In this document: in pieces, positions 20,601 through 34,700 of the stretch
Numbering within the stretch: position 1 is the stretch's first letter
Layout of the letters: every line of letters begins with the position of its first letter
DNA from: Mycocentrospora acerina
Taxonomy: Eukaryota > Ascomycota > Dothideomycetes > Pleosporales
Direction: 5' to 3'
DNA: 64,000 nucleotides
Assembly (NCBI GenBank): GCA_022701365.1
Contig: JAKUHH010000030.1
Span: 125,107-189,106 of the forward strand
Notes under the pieces: generated by a model
What the model was told of the DNA's origin: nothing
Seen by the model: the letters and a program-made list of their open reading frames with translations, nothing else
Databases searched by the model: none
Position numbers and translations under genes: made by a program

Positions 20601-23600
20601 CGATCGGTCGCTGTGTTCCAATCGTATAAATCAATTCAAAGCGCACAGATAAGTTCTCGTCGCTCTCGTCTATAATGTCTCGAGCCACTTTATCGAGAAA
20701 CTGTTGCGAACCAAGAAGCGAGTGTGCTATTTCATCTTGATCTGCAAGGAGAGACTCAATACCCATGAGCTTGAACGATAGAATTTGTTCAGGCTGAACA
20801 AGCAATATCCCTCGGCCGTCCATACAGTCCTGGAATATACTTTGGACGATATCTGCGTCATTCTTGTTTAGGTGGAGATCTCGAGAGAATGGCAATGAAT
20901 AAACGGAGCGACCCAACAGCCCAGAGAGCTTAGATATCAGCATTTCTTGCATTTGTTTCCATTGAGGCTTCGCAACAATCACACGAACAAGTCTGGTACT
21001 TGTTAGTCGTCTTTCCACCATCCAATTAGCAAAAATATCTTCGAACTTACTTTTTCTTGTCTGCTAGTGCGGCCGCAACAATTGGAACAATCGTTGAGCT
21101 CTTGCCACACCCCATTCCAAGCTGTGTCACCATGTTTCTCGCGTCTGGTGGATCTCTCATGTGCTGAGCAATTGTTTCCTGCACCTCGCGAATCATGATA
21201 CCACTCTCAGCTTCAAGTAGTAATGTCTCCGGCCAATCTCGTGGATTCCAATTCGAATGTCCGACGTGATTTAGCTCTTCAATTAGATCGACTGGCTTCT
21301 CAAGAAGGCCTACCAATCTCTCAGCACGCTGAAGGTAAGTAATAGACAGGCCGTATTGGATAATCAAGGTCTTCCACGATTCTGAGAGTGATTTAAAGTG
21401 CTCTTGATTCAAGTGCTTAAGCCAAAATGACGGGCATGTGCGTGGCGATTGTTGAATCTGAAATGAAACAGTATTGACTGACGCGCGGAAACCTCTCGTA
21501 AATTGAAGTAATGTTATTTCAAACCTCTCTCGATACATCTTGCAATTCTGCAAGTATTGGCGAAACCGATCTCGGATGTGCTTGTCTATCGAAACAGGCT
21601 TCTTCTGATTGTTATTCCCTGTCGACTCGAGATGAGCGCAACTTGCACGCAGATCATCAACATAGGATTTTGCGATTTTTGATCTCACCCTATTCTCGAT
21701 TCTTTTGCAAAGAATCTCGAGACAATCAGCTCTATCGGAAATGCTTGGTTGTGATAAATGCTTCGAGAACGAAAGTTTAGGCTCCTGTGGCTGTGTCGCC
21801 GCTGTCGTACAAGTTAGCCTGATTTCCTCTACCCTATCACCTATTTAGAAGTGCAAATTCAAAACACCTACTTATGTGTGCTATTCCCGGTGCGGGTTGT
21901 GCAAATATTGCTGTTGTTGTCAAAAAGCGAACTTGAGCATGATCAGGCTTCGTTTCCAACAGAACGCAGGGGTGTTGAGATGTTGCAATGCTCATTATAT
22001 TGAGACTGATATAAATGTCCGAGAGCCTCCTCAGATAAGCTTTGAACTTCCGATTATCATACCACGTCTGGAATTTTCGCTGAACTTTTTCCACCACAGT
22101 AGATACCTGGTAGAACGGTTTGAGGTCAATCGACTTGGGTACGGTGGGCTTCGCACATGGCCATTGACTCCCGAGGGTAGATGTGAATATCTCAATTGCC
22201 GAATTTGTGTAGTCTTGGTATTCATTTCTGATTTTCTCCTGATGCGCTCGATCAGATTCCAGTCCTCGTTTTGAGGGAGTAAACGTTTTGCAAGAATTCA
22301 TCGGCATGACAGATTCTCGGATAATATCTCGAACATTTTGCGGCTCCCATTTATCTCCGTTGTTCAGGTCAAATCTTGTTGCAGAGGGCGGTTTTATTTT
22401 CTTGAATTTTTGCGATCGATAGAGGGCTCCAAGGAGCTGGATGATATTGATATCTACTGAAGATGAGTAGGCCATAATTGAAAGCCAAATCGCAATACTG
22501 AACTCGTTATGCATTTCCATTGGGCTGGTTAGTATTGTATTTAGATTGCACCACAGAGTAGGTAGCAGTAGAGATGGTGAATCTAGCCACTGTGAGTCGT
22601 AAGTGAGCTGAGAAATATTCAAGGAACCATTAAAGCCTTCTACGGCTTTTTCTTCGAAATACGTCTTGAAAAGCGAGTCTGTCAGATTTAGAGGTGAAAG
22701 ATGCAGAGCGAATTCATCTCGCATTATCATCTTCACGGCTGTCATGGCTTGTTTGCCTCTCGTAGAGTCTCGGTCCTTGTCTCTCTCCTCGTAGTGTACA
22801 TCTTTCTTGAGTTCGAACTCCTCAGCCCCGAACTCGGAAACTCGGAATGTGGATGACCTGACCGCAAATCTCTGTTGAAGGTGGGCATCCATCACTGGTA
22901 ATCCCTCCAGTTCACGAAATTCCTTCTTGGGAAAGAAGACATTCATCTTCCGAGCATGTTTCATGATGTCTTCGACAAGTAGCAAGAACTGATGGTGCTG
23001 TGATAGTGCGGGAAGATTGTTATCCCATTTGACTTGCTGAAGGTGTTTTGCATAAAGCGTCCTTCCAGGCGATAGTTTGGCAATGAGACTAAGCAGTCTA
23101 AGACTATTTTTAGTCAAGACTTCGAAAGACCGAACAGCTGCAGATCGCAAAATCGCTAAAGCTGATTCTGTACCGGTGTGTTCTGTGAACGCATCCGGGA
23201 GGCAGTGAGACGTGAGCGCATGTAGATATGACAAGAATAGTTTGCTTTCAAGGTCACCGTTGTCTTCGACCCTCGCCAAACTACGGTTCAGAGCATATGC
23301 ATACACTTTGTTGGTAAAGTCTTTGTTGATTGCCACCACGACGTGGTGCAGTAAAGAGTCTTTCGAACAAGTGATTAGATACGGTTGGAAATCTTGTGGT
23401 ACAGGAACCAAAACCTGACGCTCTTGGTTTTGGGACTTTTGCTTCAAAACAAGCTTACTAGAGAGACCGAGAAGGGTTCCGATCCCCTGGTTGTCGTCAA
23501 TTACCATTCCACGATATTGTCGAGAGTGTATGTCATGGTCATCTTCCGTTGTATAGAACGTGAGACGCAATCTAGGAATTTGGATTGTAGTGCCCTGAGC

Positions 23601-26600
23601 TGTAATTAATATGTTCAAGTACTTCTCATCTTCCAATGAGTGAAATACTTTCGAGAGTTCACGTGTGTTATTGCTGGCCATATTTGCCAATGTGCTTTCG
23701 CCTTGAGTAAGACGCCACTGAGCGTCCTGACATTTGAGCCGCCATTCTTGGTCACCAGTCGACCAGGGATTACTGCATGGCCTGAAGACGACTTCTCTTT
23801 TGTGATGATCAAACCAGTGAATGTATTTGTTCACGAATCTGTGAGGTAATTTGTTTAAAAATAATCGCGAAGGGAGAAGATCCAGCCTGCCATAAGTCAG
23901 TACACTTTAATATAATCGATGGTTCGACTGGACAGTTATCCTGGATCATTCATACCAGAAATCATCATTAACAGCGCTCACAAGTAAATCTTCGCCGTTC
24001 ATTCCAAAGTGCAGTCCAAATTGTTCAAAGGTCAACTTCGCTGAGTAACTCATTCCCGGTTCGTCTGTAGGGCCAACGTCTATAGCCGATCCCTGAAACA
24101 TTGGACCATACATCTCATGGTTTTTGTATTCCAGAGGCAACCGCGTCAGAGGTCTCCCGTTGATGAGTATTTGCGCGGTGACAAGGTTCACATGCACTGG
24201 GAGTGTACCAGAATTAACATGAACCCAATCATCCAGAGCATCCCCAAGAGAAGTCCAATTCGATACTGATGTTGTTTGAAATGCAGCCCAACTAGAAGAC
24301 ACGGCCTGATCAAGCTCTGTACGTTCGCAGAGGATAGCTTCGCGCAGCTTCGGGGCTATGCGATACATGAGAGCTCTCCACGATTGGAGTGTTGCCTTGT
24401 ACAGATGGTCGTGTTCTGAAGACACGGAATCATGGTTCTCCTGTACAATGAATGCGCATTGAAGTAGACTTGATATTGCAGATCGGGGCTGAAGGATTTG
24501 ATCGAGAAATTCTTCTTCGACATCGAATGTGCTAGTACAGAGCAGCCCAATTTCAGTTGCATGTGAATACATTTTAGTCCTCTGGCTCTCGCTCTTTGAA
24601 GAAACTGCTCGCTTTTTGAGATGCTGAACCCATTTCATGCACAAACAGCGCAATTTATTGAGATGATTCATGCATCGTTGACGGATTTCATCTGATGTGG
24701 TCAGACTGAGTATACGACGAGAAAGTTGGCTGATTGTTGATACAGTTCTCCAGGACTCCCAATTTCCTGCAATATTCTGGAGGACAATTTCAAGCCACGT
24801 GAGCATTTCATCGCCAAAGGTTACTTCCGTAAGAATCCGATGGGTCACACGTTCTACGCTTCCATCAGGACGACCAGTTTGCATGATTATCTGCGACATT
24901 AAAATCTCCGTTTCAACTTTCGCAAAATCCAAACTTGGTATCGCAAGCTCGCGTAGTATGTTGAGATGAAGAATGTTCTGGCCAACTGGAATGGATCCAA
25001 ATGCTTTGAACTCTTCAATTGAAAAGTGGGTTGGACACTTTGACTGCTTTGCGATTACTTTGTTTGTGGAAATTTTGCGTTTGGTAGAAGGTGTTTGGTT
25101 AAGATAAGGTGAGAGGGCCTTGGAACGTTTCGGCAACTGATATACAAACTTCTTTGAGACCCCTTCTGAACAGCTTAAAGGCTTGCTCCAGTTTCCTGAC
25201 AACTTGTCAAAGTAACCATACTTCAAACCGTTCTCCACGCAAACATCGTAATCTGTAAGATTTGAGATAGCAGTCTTCTCGTTATAGTGAGTCTTGTTGT
25301 GTGCCTTAGTAATAGACATTAGAATAAGTTGCTGGCTTTTGTGTCCTGAGTGAAGTCGCTTCAGGAGACCCAGATGCTTATCAAGCGTTTGATGCGATAG
25401 ATAGTCTATTTTCGAATGGGCTTCTGATGATTGGTCTTTAAATTCTAGTACCTAAGTTGTGCATTAGCTGTGAGCTCTTATGTTACTAGAATTGTGACTG
25501 CCAATGCATGACTTGCCAGGCTCCTCTGCGGCAATTCTAATATGATCGAGATGGTGGAGAATGACATACCTTGGTGATCAGAAACAATGAAGCGTCCCGC
25601 CATTCACCAAAAGCTTCTGGAATCCTGAGCTCGAACACCGTAGCCTGCGCTATGCAAGTTTCGGCCGAGACGGGCCACTCATGAATAGAGATGCTCATCG
25701 AATCTGCTTGGCGTTTCAATGCACATCGAGAGCAGTCAGCATCATCATGTAATTCTTGAGATTCCCCACTAGAAGCAACGTGAACCTTCTTGAAGCTGCA
25801 CTTCGCGGCATCCCATTGCTGCATCATATCCTTGTATTGGAGCTTCTTTTTTGCCAATTTCTGGCACGTTTGATACCGCTTTCTCTGTGCCTTGGAATCA
25901 ATTTGTGATAATTCGGCTTGAAGATCATACGAGTTTTCGAAGTACTTGACTGCGAAGGATAATTCATGTCCAAAATCTCGGTACACTGATGGATGAGTTT
26001 TCAAAGCTTCGTTTTGTCGCGCCTGGACATAGAATTCGACGTTGTTGAGTCGTTTCATCTGGCTTCTTGAGGGAAGCAAAAGATACTCAAACTCGGTGAG
26101 GCAGACCTCATGGTGATATTGCTGCAGCAGAGGAAATATACGGCACGCCGATACGTCGCATGCTACCCAGAGCTCGAGAATTGTCAGATACATGAGCGAC
26201 ATACTGATTGGAATGCCCGCATATATGTTCGCAGCAGCAGCATGATAATTAGCCATCAGTTCCCGAAGTTTTCCACAGGTGCTCGAATCGCCATAGTATA
26301 CTGTAAGCCAGGACCGAAGATGGTACTCAACCCACGTCTCCAATGCTGCCAACCAGAGATATCCTTCTTTACCATTGGCTCCTTTGAAATCAGGGAATTG
26401 CTCAGTAGAGAAGTGCGGCACTTCGAATGTGGGCTGGAAGTCGCAGTTGATGGAGCTTCGCTGTCGAGAATCAATTCCAGACAAGTACGCATCCAACTCG
26501 GGTAATTTAATGTCGGCATCCACTTCGAGTCTCAGTCTTGGAAGGCTTTCGATTCCAATACTGACTTCATTCTTGTCCGCAAGAGCCTGTCGCTTTCTAT

Positions 26601-27648
26601 CCATGAATGTATGAATACGAATGATATCAGCCAGAATGCGATTCTTTTGGGAATGCTTAAGGCAATCGAAATGCTGAGCGGACTCAAACTTATGCAGGCG
26701 TCGATTCAACTTGGCGGAAATGTTGTAGAGAGGCTCTGTGCCCAGCTTATTCCAGTGGGTCTTTGCAGCACTTGCTATTCGTAAGAGTAGTTGAATCACA
26801 AAGGCTTTGTATAAACCTCCTGAAGGTTGCATGCCGACCGACCCACGAGTGAACAGTAACTGCAATGTCACACGTATGAGCAACCACAGCGGCGAACGAC
26901 GCCATGGCTTATTAGAACTTCTCATGAGAAGTTCATCGCGCGTGTATTTCGTAATACGCTCCACATCTGTCGAATCACCTAGAGCAGCAATGAACCTCAC
27001 AAGGAAGTCAGTCACTATATTGGGATGCACCGGCTCTCGATTCTCTCCATGATCCTGCATATTCTTGCGTATTTGGGGCAGAAATCCCGATTCACGCTCA
27101 TGGCCTTGAGTTGTCATCTTGGCAATCGTATGGGCTAAAGTTATTTGAAGATCTCTGTTTTGCATGTCAAGTTTGGAAATCTCTGAAGCAAGGCCTGGAA
27201 ATACTCGGACAAGTCGTCCTGTTGGTTCTAACGTCTTTTCGTTCGTTGGAGAGATTTCGAAAGACTCGAAGATGATCTTGTTCGCATTCTGACTGATAAG
27301 AACCCCAGCGTTTTGAGCCTTGATTTCAATTGGTACTACTCCATTTGCTGAGCCATTACTCAGTTCTTTGAGGAGAGTTTGGAGGCCGGATTCAGTGGCG
27401 TCCCCATGGTTGTCGCGAGTTTGCATCATATTCTCGATGGTGGCAATTGCGTAATCAACAATCGCGCGATGTTTATTCTTCACATTCAGCTTGAGATCTT
27501 CCAGGGCTAAGACAGTGATTTCGATCAAGCAGCGCTCGTGCGAAGAATCGTAATCGCATTCCTGGGGAAGTTTTGGTGGAAGTACGACATGATTGATGAG
27601 ATACGTAGTCGTCTCGATCGATGGGTTCTTTCCGCTTGAAGGAGACAT
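17663..27648 (-). CDS. Giant DUF6606-DUF3638-DUF3645 protein, copy 1
   Basis: Eight exons: 25570-27648, 23956-25451, 21872-23886, 21051-21801, 19727-20992, 19039-19547, 18541-18986 and 17663-18493 (3130 residues; all phases agree and no stop interrupts). The N-terminal YLINHVVLPPKLPQ marks DUF6606. DUF3638 carries a P-loop GMGCGKSST (2092-2100), LVRVIVAKPQ (2115-2124), GRGILLVQPEQ and IIDESDEN (2220-2227). DUF3645 carries LDEAHTRGTDLKLP (2672-2685) and then QACMRMRKLGHGQ. These resemble superfamily-2 helicase motifs I, Ia, Ib, II, V and VI, so an ATP-driven nucleic-acid or protein remodeller is plausible; the function of the family is unknown. Databases often call such proteins ubiquitinyl hydrolase, but no cysteine-protease box is apparent. 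The intron at 19548-19726 interrupts the conserved GFSGTND and gives GCGTND by canonical splicing. It is followed head-to-tail by copy 2. Confidence 0.9.
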
Positions 27649-28769
27649 TGCTTGATGGTTTTGAGACTGTTGTTCCTTGATTCTATGGTTGGTACTGAGT
27701 CGTTTCTTCTATATACACTCAATAAATCTGCTTCTCAATTGTCTACTCAATGAAACTCACCACTTCTCTCCAAGAAGAGCAAACTTTGTAGCAGGCGGTT
27801 CTCTACGAAAGTTTAGAGATATTGATTGAAGATTGACAAAGTAGATATAGTTTCGGCGAGTTCGAGTGTAGGTATAGAGTTCTTGGAGCAAGGCACAAAA
27901 AGATAAGCTTATATATAACCTGTGAGGGCGATTCAAAGATACTCAGGTGAGGCGGTTTACGAGCTGCTTGCTCAACGTAAAAAGTCCCTCAACTTTACTC
28001 TCGTTTTCTTCCTGCCTTTTCCGATTTCTCCCACCCTGAGTCTGTCCGTGACGCTCATACCGTAACGCCTGAGCACTGGCCTGGATTTTTCATAAGTGAA
28101 GGTAGACGTTTTGTTCAGTGGTAGGAAATGTGCATACAATTGTTGATTGATTGACTGAAGTGATTTAATATTCTTAAGAGAGCCTCCCGTGGGGCATGAG
28201 GACGGACTAAGCTTTGGAATTACATGAAAGACATTCACTACCGCAGTAGTCTGTTCTGGTTGTGTTTGGAGTAGAGCTTTTTTTTAATTTTCCTTTTGCG
28301 CTTTCCATCTCTCGCTGTTTCGACATTTCCTGCATATGTCTGTCTAAGCCTTTTAAGGCATGTAACTTCTGTGTGTCGTTAAGGTCCTAGTGGCAGCTAG
28401 GGCCCACATTACATATAAATGATCATGTAAGCAATTAAATCATATTATATGAAGGCTTGTTGATGTTGAAACAAATTGGTGGCTTGACATCAAGTCCTGA
28501 ATTATTGAAAGTAACATGGTGAAGTAGCAACTTCAATAACTTCAGCTAGTGGGATGCCTGACATTCCAGTCAGGTACAAGGCTTCCCCCCTTTTTATACA
28601 TTCTATCTATGCCTTTTTTCCACGGTCTTTTTCGTCGTTCCAATTCTTTTTGTTATCCTGTCACTGAATATTCTTTAAATTGCGGACACCATTCCAAAAA
28701 TGCTATTCAAGCTCTCGCCACCGTATCCAATCTAGACCGTCTATCTAGCCCGTCAATCAGGACATATCC
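27649..28769. other. Spacer between the two giant genes
   Basis: 1.1 kb of AT-rich DNA that must contain the promoter of copy 1 and the terminator of copy 2. Small frames (for example 27972-28238 minus) have no recognisable content. No remnant of either giant gene was seen here, so the duplication did not leave an obvious partial copy. Confidence 0.45.
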
Positions 28770-31700
28770 CTAGACATCGTTCTCAAAATCCACCTCCTCT
28801 AGCCGTAAACCGTTGAGAATGCGCCCAAGATGCGTCTTCTCCATTCCTTCACCCTCCTTCCTGATCTTCATGAGTAGAGCTCTAAGGAACGGCACCGGTG
28901 ACTTCCTAAGCCCCCATTCCCCCGCAGGCGGATCGATGAACCCGTCAGCGAAGACCTGCTGACCCGGCTTCGGCTTGTCTTTCAGAAGTCCTAGAAGGTT
29001 GCAAATATCGCTGTACTCTGCAAACGAACGTAAATAGAGACTACCAGCGAAGAGGTTCAGCTCCATAGTGAGGCTGGTACATACAGAGGCCGCAGAGAAG
29101 GCACGTCCAATATTCCATAGTTTGAGCTTGTCAAGAGAAGCGAATCCTGCGTTGGTGCGTGCCGAAAAAAGATGCAACGTTACCTTCGCATATTTCTTGA
29201 CGGCCATCATCAATCTATCAGCCTCGTACGGGCTTACAACGATGAGATTCTTGATTATATTGCAATTTTCAACACCAATTGGAACCGACAATACCCATTG
29301 TACTGGTCTCTGGAAGGAATCTGCGACGAAGGTGGTTGGAGCCGAGCCATGTAGGAGTGGAACTTTTACCGTACGGATAAAGTCCTGGGTCACGTAAAGA
29401 CCAGTCGGGAATTGAGTAACATCCATAAGTTTTGCCGCACTTGTCAAGTGTAAAGCTTGGAACGCTGGTCCATATGCATTTGATGTGGCCACTAGATTGC
29501 CGGTACGAACCAAGTGCTCAAGATCTGGATGGATTTTGTGTTCGTCTGCGGTCATCTTTGGGGGTCGTTCGACTTGTCGCTCTTCCTCTATTTCCGGGGC
29601 AAGCTCACGCTTCTCCTCATTAGATGTGTCATACATAATGTTATTGGGTGGAACTTACTTCCTGCTCTTCCTGTAGAGTAGCTGAATTGAATGTCATAGC
29701 CTCAAAGTCCCGGCATCTCGAGATAATCTCCGTAATTTTTTCGTTTGACGTATCCCAATCTCTGAGCTGTCGTGAGCTAGATTCCTCTTGCACCCACGGT
29801 TTATAACGATCTGCTAGGGTCTGGGCTTCATCTTCCAAGAACGACTCTGCTTGCTCAACTGAGGTATCAGCACCGTTCAACAGGTGCTTATGTTCTTCAT
29901 ATCGACGACCTTGAACAGCCCATAGCGGCATACTCCTCTTAAGATCGGACCAGCTTTCACCTATGCTCCAACACAAAACGTCGCTAATCTCAATCCGAGC
30001 ATCGGGATTTTCCATTCGATCGCGTATCTTGGAGGAAATCTCTTCGGGAATCAAGCATACGACAGATTGTCCTTTCCCAAGTTGTCGCATTCTCATACAA
30101 GCTTGGACGAGCCGATCCTTCGTTAGATTAGCACCGAGCGTTACAGCAGCTCTGTATTTCCGGGGTAACCTCAGATCGGTTCCTCGTGTGTGAGCTTCAT
30201 CCAGATATACAAGACAAAGATCAAGCTGTTTTGCAAACGGTGAAGTCTGAAACGATTCAATGCGGCCAGTGTTGTCAAGTACGGAAAGATTCTCATCCTG
30301 GAAGAAAACAACGGCCTGCGTTTGCTCATTTTTCCGCATAGAGAGCCACTTCTGAGCTACTTGAAGATTGTCGAGCTCGAGTATCTGTGCTCCAACATCT
30401 AACATTACTCGAACTTCGGGATCTAGCGTATTAACGACCGCAAGGAGATGCTCAGCATCTATGTTGTGCACTTTTGTGCGTGGAGGCAAAAGTTTTAGCT
30501 CGGCAACTTGGAGCAGGAAACCTAGCACCAATGCGTTTGTGTGGCTTTGACTTTTCAAGTCCAGGTGCTTGACATCGAGAGGCAACACATGGTGTGTGTC
30601 TTTTGTTCCTGAGAAACCGGTTGTGGGGTGTGTCTTGACTGCACCTAAATCCCATCCTGAAGCCGAGAGCTTAGAAGGAAACTCCTTCATCTCTTTCGGA
30701 AATACCAGATGAGCAAGAAAATAATCAATTGCATTCTTTGAGTATCGAAGCGCTGGAAATACTTCTGTAATGCACTGATGTTTATCTCTGATAGAGATTC
30801 CTGACAATTGTCGAAAAGCACCTGATAGTTCAGGTGATGCTGTACGTATCCATTCGGTATATTGGATAGAAGCCTGGTCTGATTTCAAAAGATGAATTAG
30901 ACTGTCGAATAGCTCGTCATCGCTAAGTCCACCGTAGTAGTATGACAGGAGGGAGAGGGTGATCACCACATCAGGGTGAGAGAACTCTGAACGCGGCGAA
31001 GGGCTGTCTTTGGATCGATAAGGGACGGCAAGCTTAGTTGGTGGATTTCGAGTTGTGTCCAATCCAAACTGAACACGCCATCTTTTCGAAGCAAAACAAA
31101 AGCTTAGAACGCCTCCCGCCAGAAGACCTCGTAAGAGTAGCAAAGGGTCTTTTGTCGAGTCAGTCCAGAACTTGCTGCCTTCTACTGCCTGTATCTCTTC
31201 CGCGGTAAGCTTCGGTTGTATAATATACTGTAGGACTGCAGCTCGTGTTAAAGATGACTGGTTGCGGATTGGCAAGGATATCAGGCCAAATTCGATAATA
31301 TGATTCGCGACCATGGACAGTAATCGGCCAGTTCCATCCCTACGAAGTATTCGTACTCGAGGGAATCTACTTTTTTCACTGGATTCGATCTCGATCGACT
31401 GGGGTAGTTCGACCTTCACGTCTGCAGCATACCTCCGGATCAGATCTAGGATCTCTTGGATGATCATCCACCGCTCTGGGGCGAACTCAATTGAACGCTG
31501 TGAACCCATGGTATAAATTACTGAGATCAGTCAGTCATTGAATAGAACAAAAGTAGGCAGCAAACTCACGCTCAAAACGAACGCTGAAGTTCTCATCACT
31601 CTCGTCAATAATGTCACGAGACGATTTGTCGAAGAACTGCTGTGTTCCAAGAAGAGATCGCGCAATAGCAGGCTTTTCTGTCAGCAAACATTCGATACCC

Positions 31701-34700
31701 ATGAGCTTGAAGGAAAGCAAGTGTTCCGGTAGAGCTAGGAGAACGCCTCGATTGACCATACACTCTTGGTAAATGTCGCGAACAAGGTTCGCCTCAGCTA
31801 AACCTAGCCGCAAAGTTCGAGAGAAAGGCATAAAGTAGATGCGACGATTAAGAAGTCCGGACAGTTTCGACCTCAGCATTTGCATCATCTGCTGGCTCTG
31901 GGGCTTGGCTACAATCACTCTCACAAGCCTAGGTGTAGTCAGTTTTCTGTATCTCAAAGACAACGCGTGCGACAAACTGACTTCTGCTTATCAGCCAAAG
32001 CGGCGGCCACGATTGGGACTATTGTTGAACTTTTTCCAGCTCCCATCAACAGCTGGCACACTGTGTTTTCAGCATTTGGTGGGCTGCGCATTTGCTCTGC
32101 GATAGTCTCCTGGACATTTCGAACCATAATTCCGCTCTCTGCTTCAAGCAACAAAGTCTCCGGGAATTGCCAAGGACTCCAATTGACATGGCCAATGTGT
32201 CGAAGCTCTTCTTCAAGTTCGACTGGCTTCTTGGATAGTGCGAATAACCGGCAGGCCCTGTGCAAGTTTGTAACAGCAAGGCCATACTCGATGATGGCGC
32301 TCTTCCATGGCTTCGCGAAAGAGAAGAAGCGATCACGGTGTAGCTGGCTAAGCCAAAAGGTTGGTGATACACGTGGAGACTGATGTATGGCAAACACAAC
32401 TTCACTGCTTGACGTTTCCTCGCCCTTCAAAACTTGATGCAACGCGAAGTTCAAATCTTCAAGGTATTTCTGACAATCTTGAAGATATTTGAAGAAGATT
32501 TCAGTGGTGTTGGCCATGTTCAAGTTGCTTGGAACATCATCCTCCCAATCATCAAGGGATGTACAGCTAATTCTCAGATTATCAACATAGGCTTTCTCGC
32601 ATTTCGACTCTGCAGAATTCTCAAGTTTTTGACAGAATTTGTCGAGAAGGTACTTCATGGTGTTGTCTTCGTAAGATGAGGACTGCTCTAAGGTCGGTAT
32701 GCGCGGCTCTGAAGGTACAACAAGCGAACAATGTGCGTTTGGGCTCGTAGCTACAAGATTAGTAAGTAAGCAAATATTCAATCAAAATAAGTTTTCGTCA
32801 AGATAGCCATCATTGTACCCGTGATTCTACCTTTCTTCTCTTACTCGAACTCTGAGAAAAACAGTTGGAAATTGGGAAGGCTTACATTCTCGTGAAGCGA
32901 AAGGTGCCAATGCAGTGAAGACTTTGTCAATACTGTAGTATCGGAATTTTTCATTTAGGTTGCGCTTTCGTGGTGGCGCTACAATAGGCAGTGGTGGAAT
33001 GGAGATTGCCAGCGTGGGCTGAACAGCCATCATATCTGAGAGCTTCTGGAGGTACTCGTTGAAGCAATAGTTGTCATGCCATGTCTTAAATTTTCCTGAA
33101 ATCTTCTGCATAACAGATGAAATATCGATATATATAGGGATATCCCTTGATTTTGGAAGGTAGGGCTCCCCGCAAGGCCATTGGCGCTGAAGAGCAGTCA
33201 CAAATTCTTGGATGACTGTACCTTGTCTACTCTTCCACATACGCTTCAATCGATCAGTATGCTCTTCATTCGATTCTGAGCCTTGCTTTGGAAGTTCAGC
33301 CTCTGGACAAGATGAGAACGGCCAGGCCTCGTAGTTGATTGCAGACTGGATCTCTTCATACTTGAAAATATTTCCGGCAGCTAGGTTGAACTCTTTGGCG
33401 CTCGGGACTTGGATGGTGGAAAAATTCTGTACCCTCCAAAAGGCCGAAAAAGCGTTGATTAATTTCATATCAACGGTAGAGTTATATGCCAAAGTTGATA
33501 GCCACGCCAGAATATCGTATTTGTTGTAAGTTCCTGGTGAAGTAGCCAACGAATATTGGAGATCGCAGAAAAGATCTTTCATGATCGTAGTTGATCTTCC
33601 AAGCCACTCCGAGTCGAATCGAAGCTTAGTGGTATCACAGAATCCGCTAAAGCCTTTGACAACGGTGTCGCTAAATTGCGTATGTAATAGTATGGCGTTG
33701 AGATCGGGAACCCTCTCATGAACTGCCACCTGATCTCGTAATATCAATCTGGCTGCTAAGTAAGCACGTCCACTTCTCTTAGATCTCTTTTGCCAACCCC
33801 TCGAATTATAATTCGTATCTTGCTGGGCGGAGAATAGCTCTGCTCCGTAGCCTGTCACCCGGAACGCTGATGATCGAATCTCATCGCGCTTGAGAAGATG
33901 GGCAACTATGATATTTGTAAGTATGGCAACAACAATTAACTAGCATGTCGTCTCAATTTTCATTCGACAGCTTGTAATTTTGGACTTACTTGACTTCCGG
34001 CCTATTTTATCCATGTCCGGTTTGACATAGTCATCTTCAGGATGAAATAGTTTCATCTTACTCGTTTCGTGTAGTATTTCCTCCACATAGGTGTAGAAAT
34101 GGCTATGTTGCGATAAGAATGGGAGGTTATTGTCCCATTCAACCTGTTGCATCACTCTCTTATCATTGGGATAGAATACTCGTCCTGGTGAAAGTGTTGC
34201 TATCAAATTCAACCAATTGATGTTCTCCATCGTTAAAGTGTCAAAAGACCGCACTGCAGCAGATTTTAAAATATCCAGCGCAGATTCTGTTCCGGTATGG
34301 CCCGTCAATGGATCTGGGAGACAATGTGACGTGACTGCATGCAGGTAGCAAAGCAACAGCTTGCTCTGAAGGTCTCCACTGTCCATCACTCTTCCAAGAA
34401 TTTGGTCGAGAGAGTAAGCGTACGCTTTACTCGCAGTACCTGTCTTAACGTAGGCCAAGACATGGTGGGGATTGGAAGACTGCATGTATTCGACTGAGCC
34501 CTCTGGTATAAGTACCAGTCGATCGTCAGCAGAGCTGGGAAGGCGCAATACTAACTTGCTAGAGAATCCGATCAAGGTGCCGATCTTCTGGTCTTGGTCC
34601 AGAACCATCCCTCGGTACTGACGAGAGTATATGTGGGATTCTCCTTTGTTAATGAAAAATTCAAGCTGTAATCGGGGGATTGCCATGTCAATGGTTTGCG

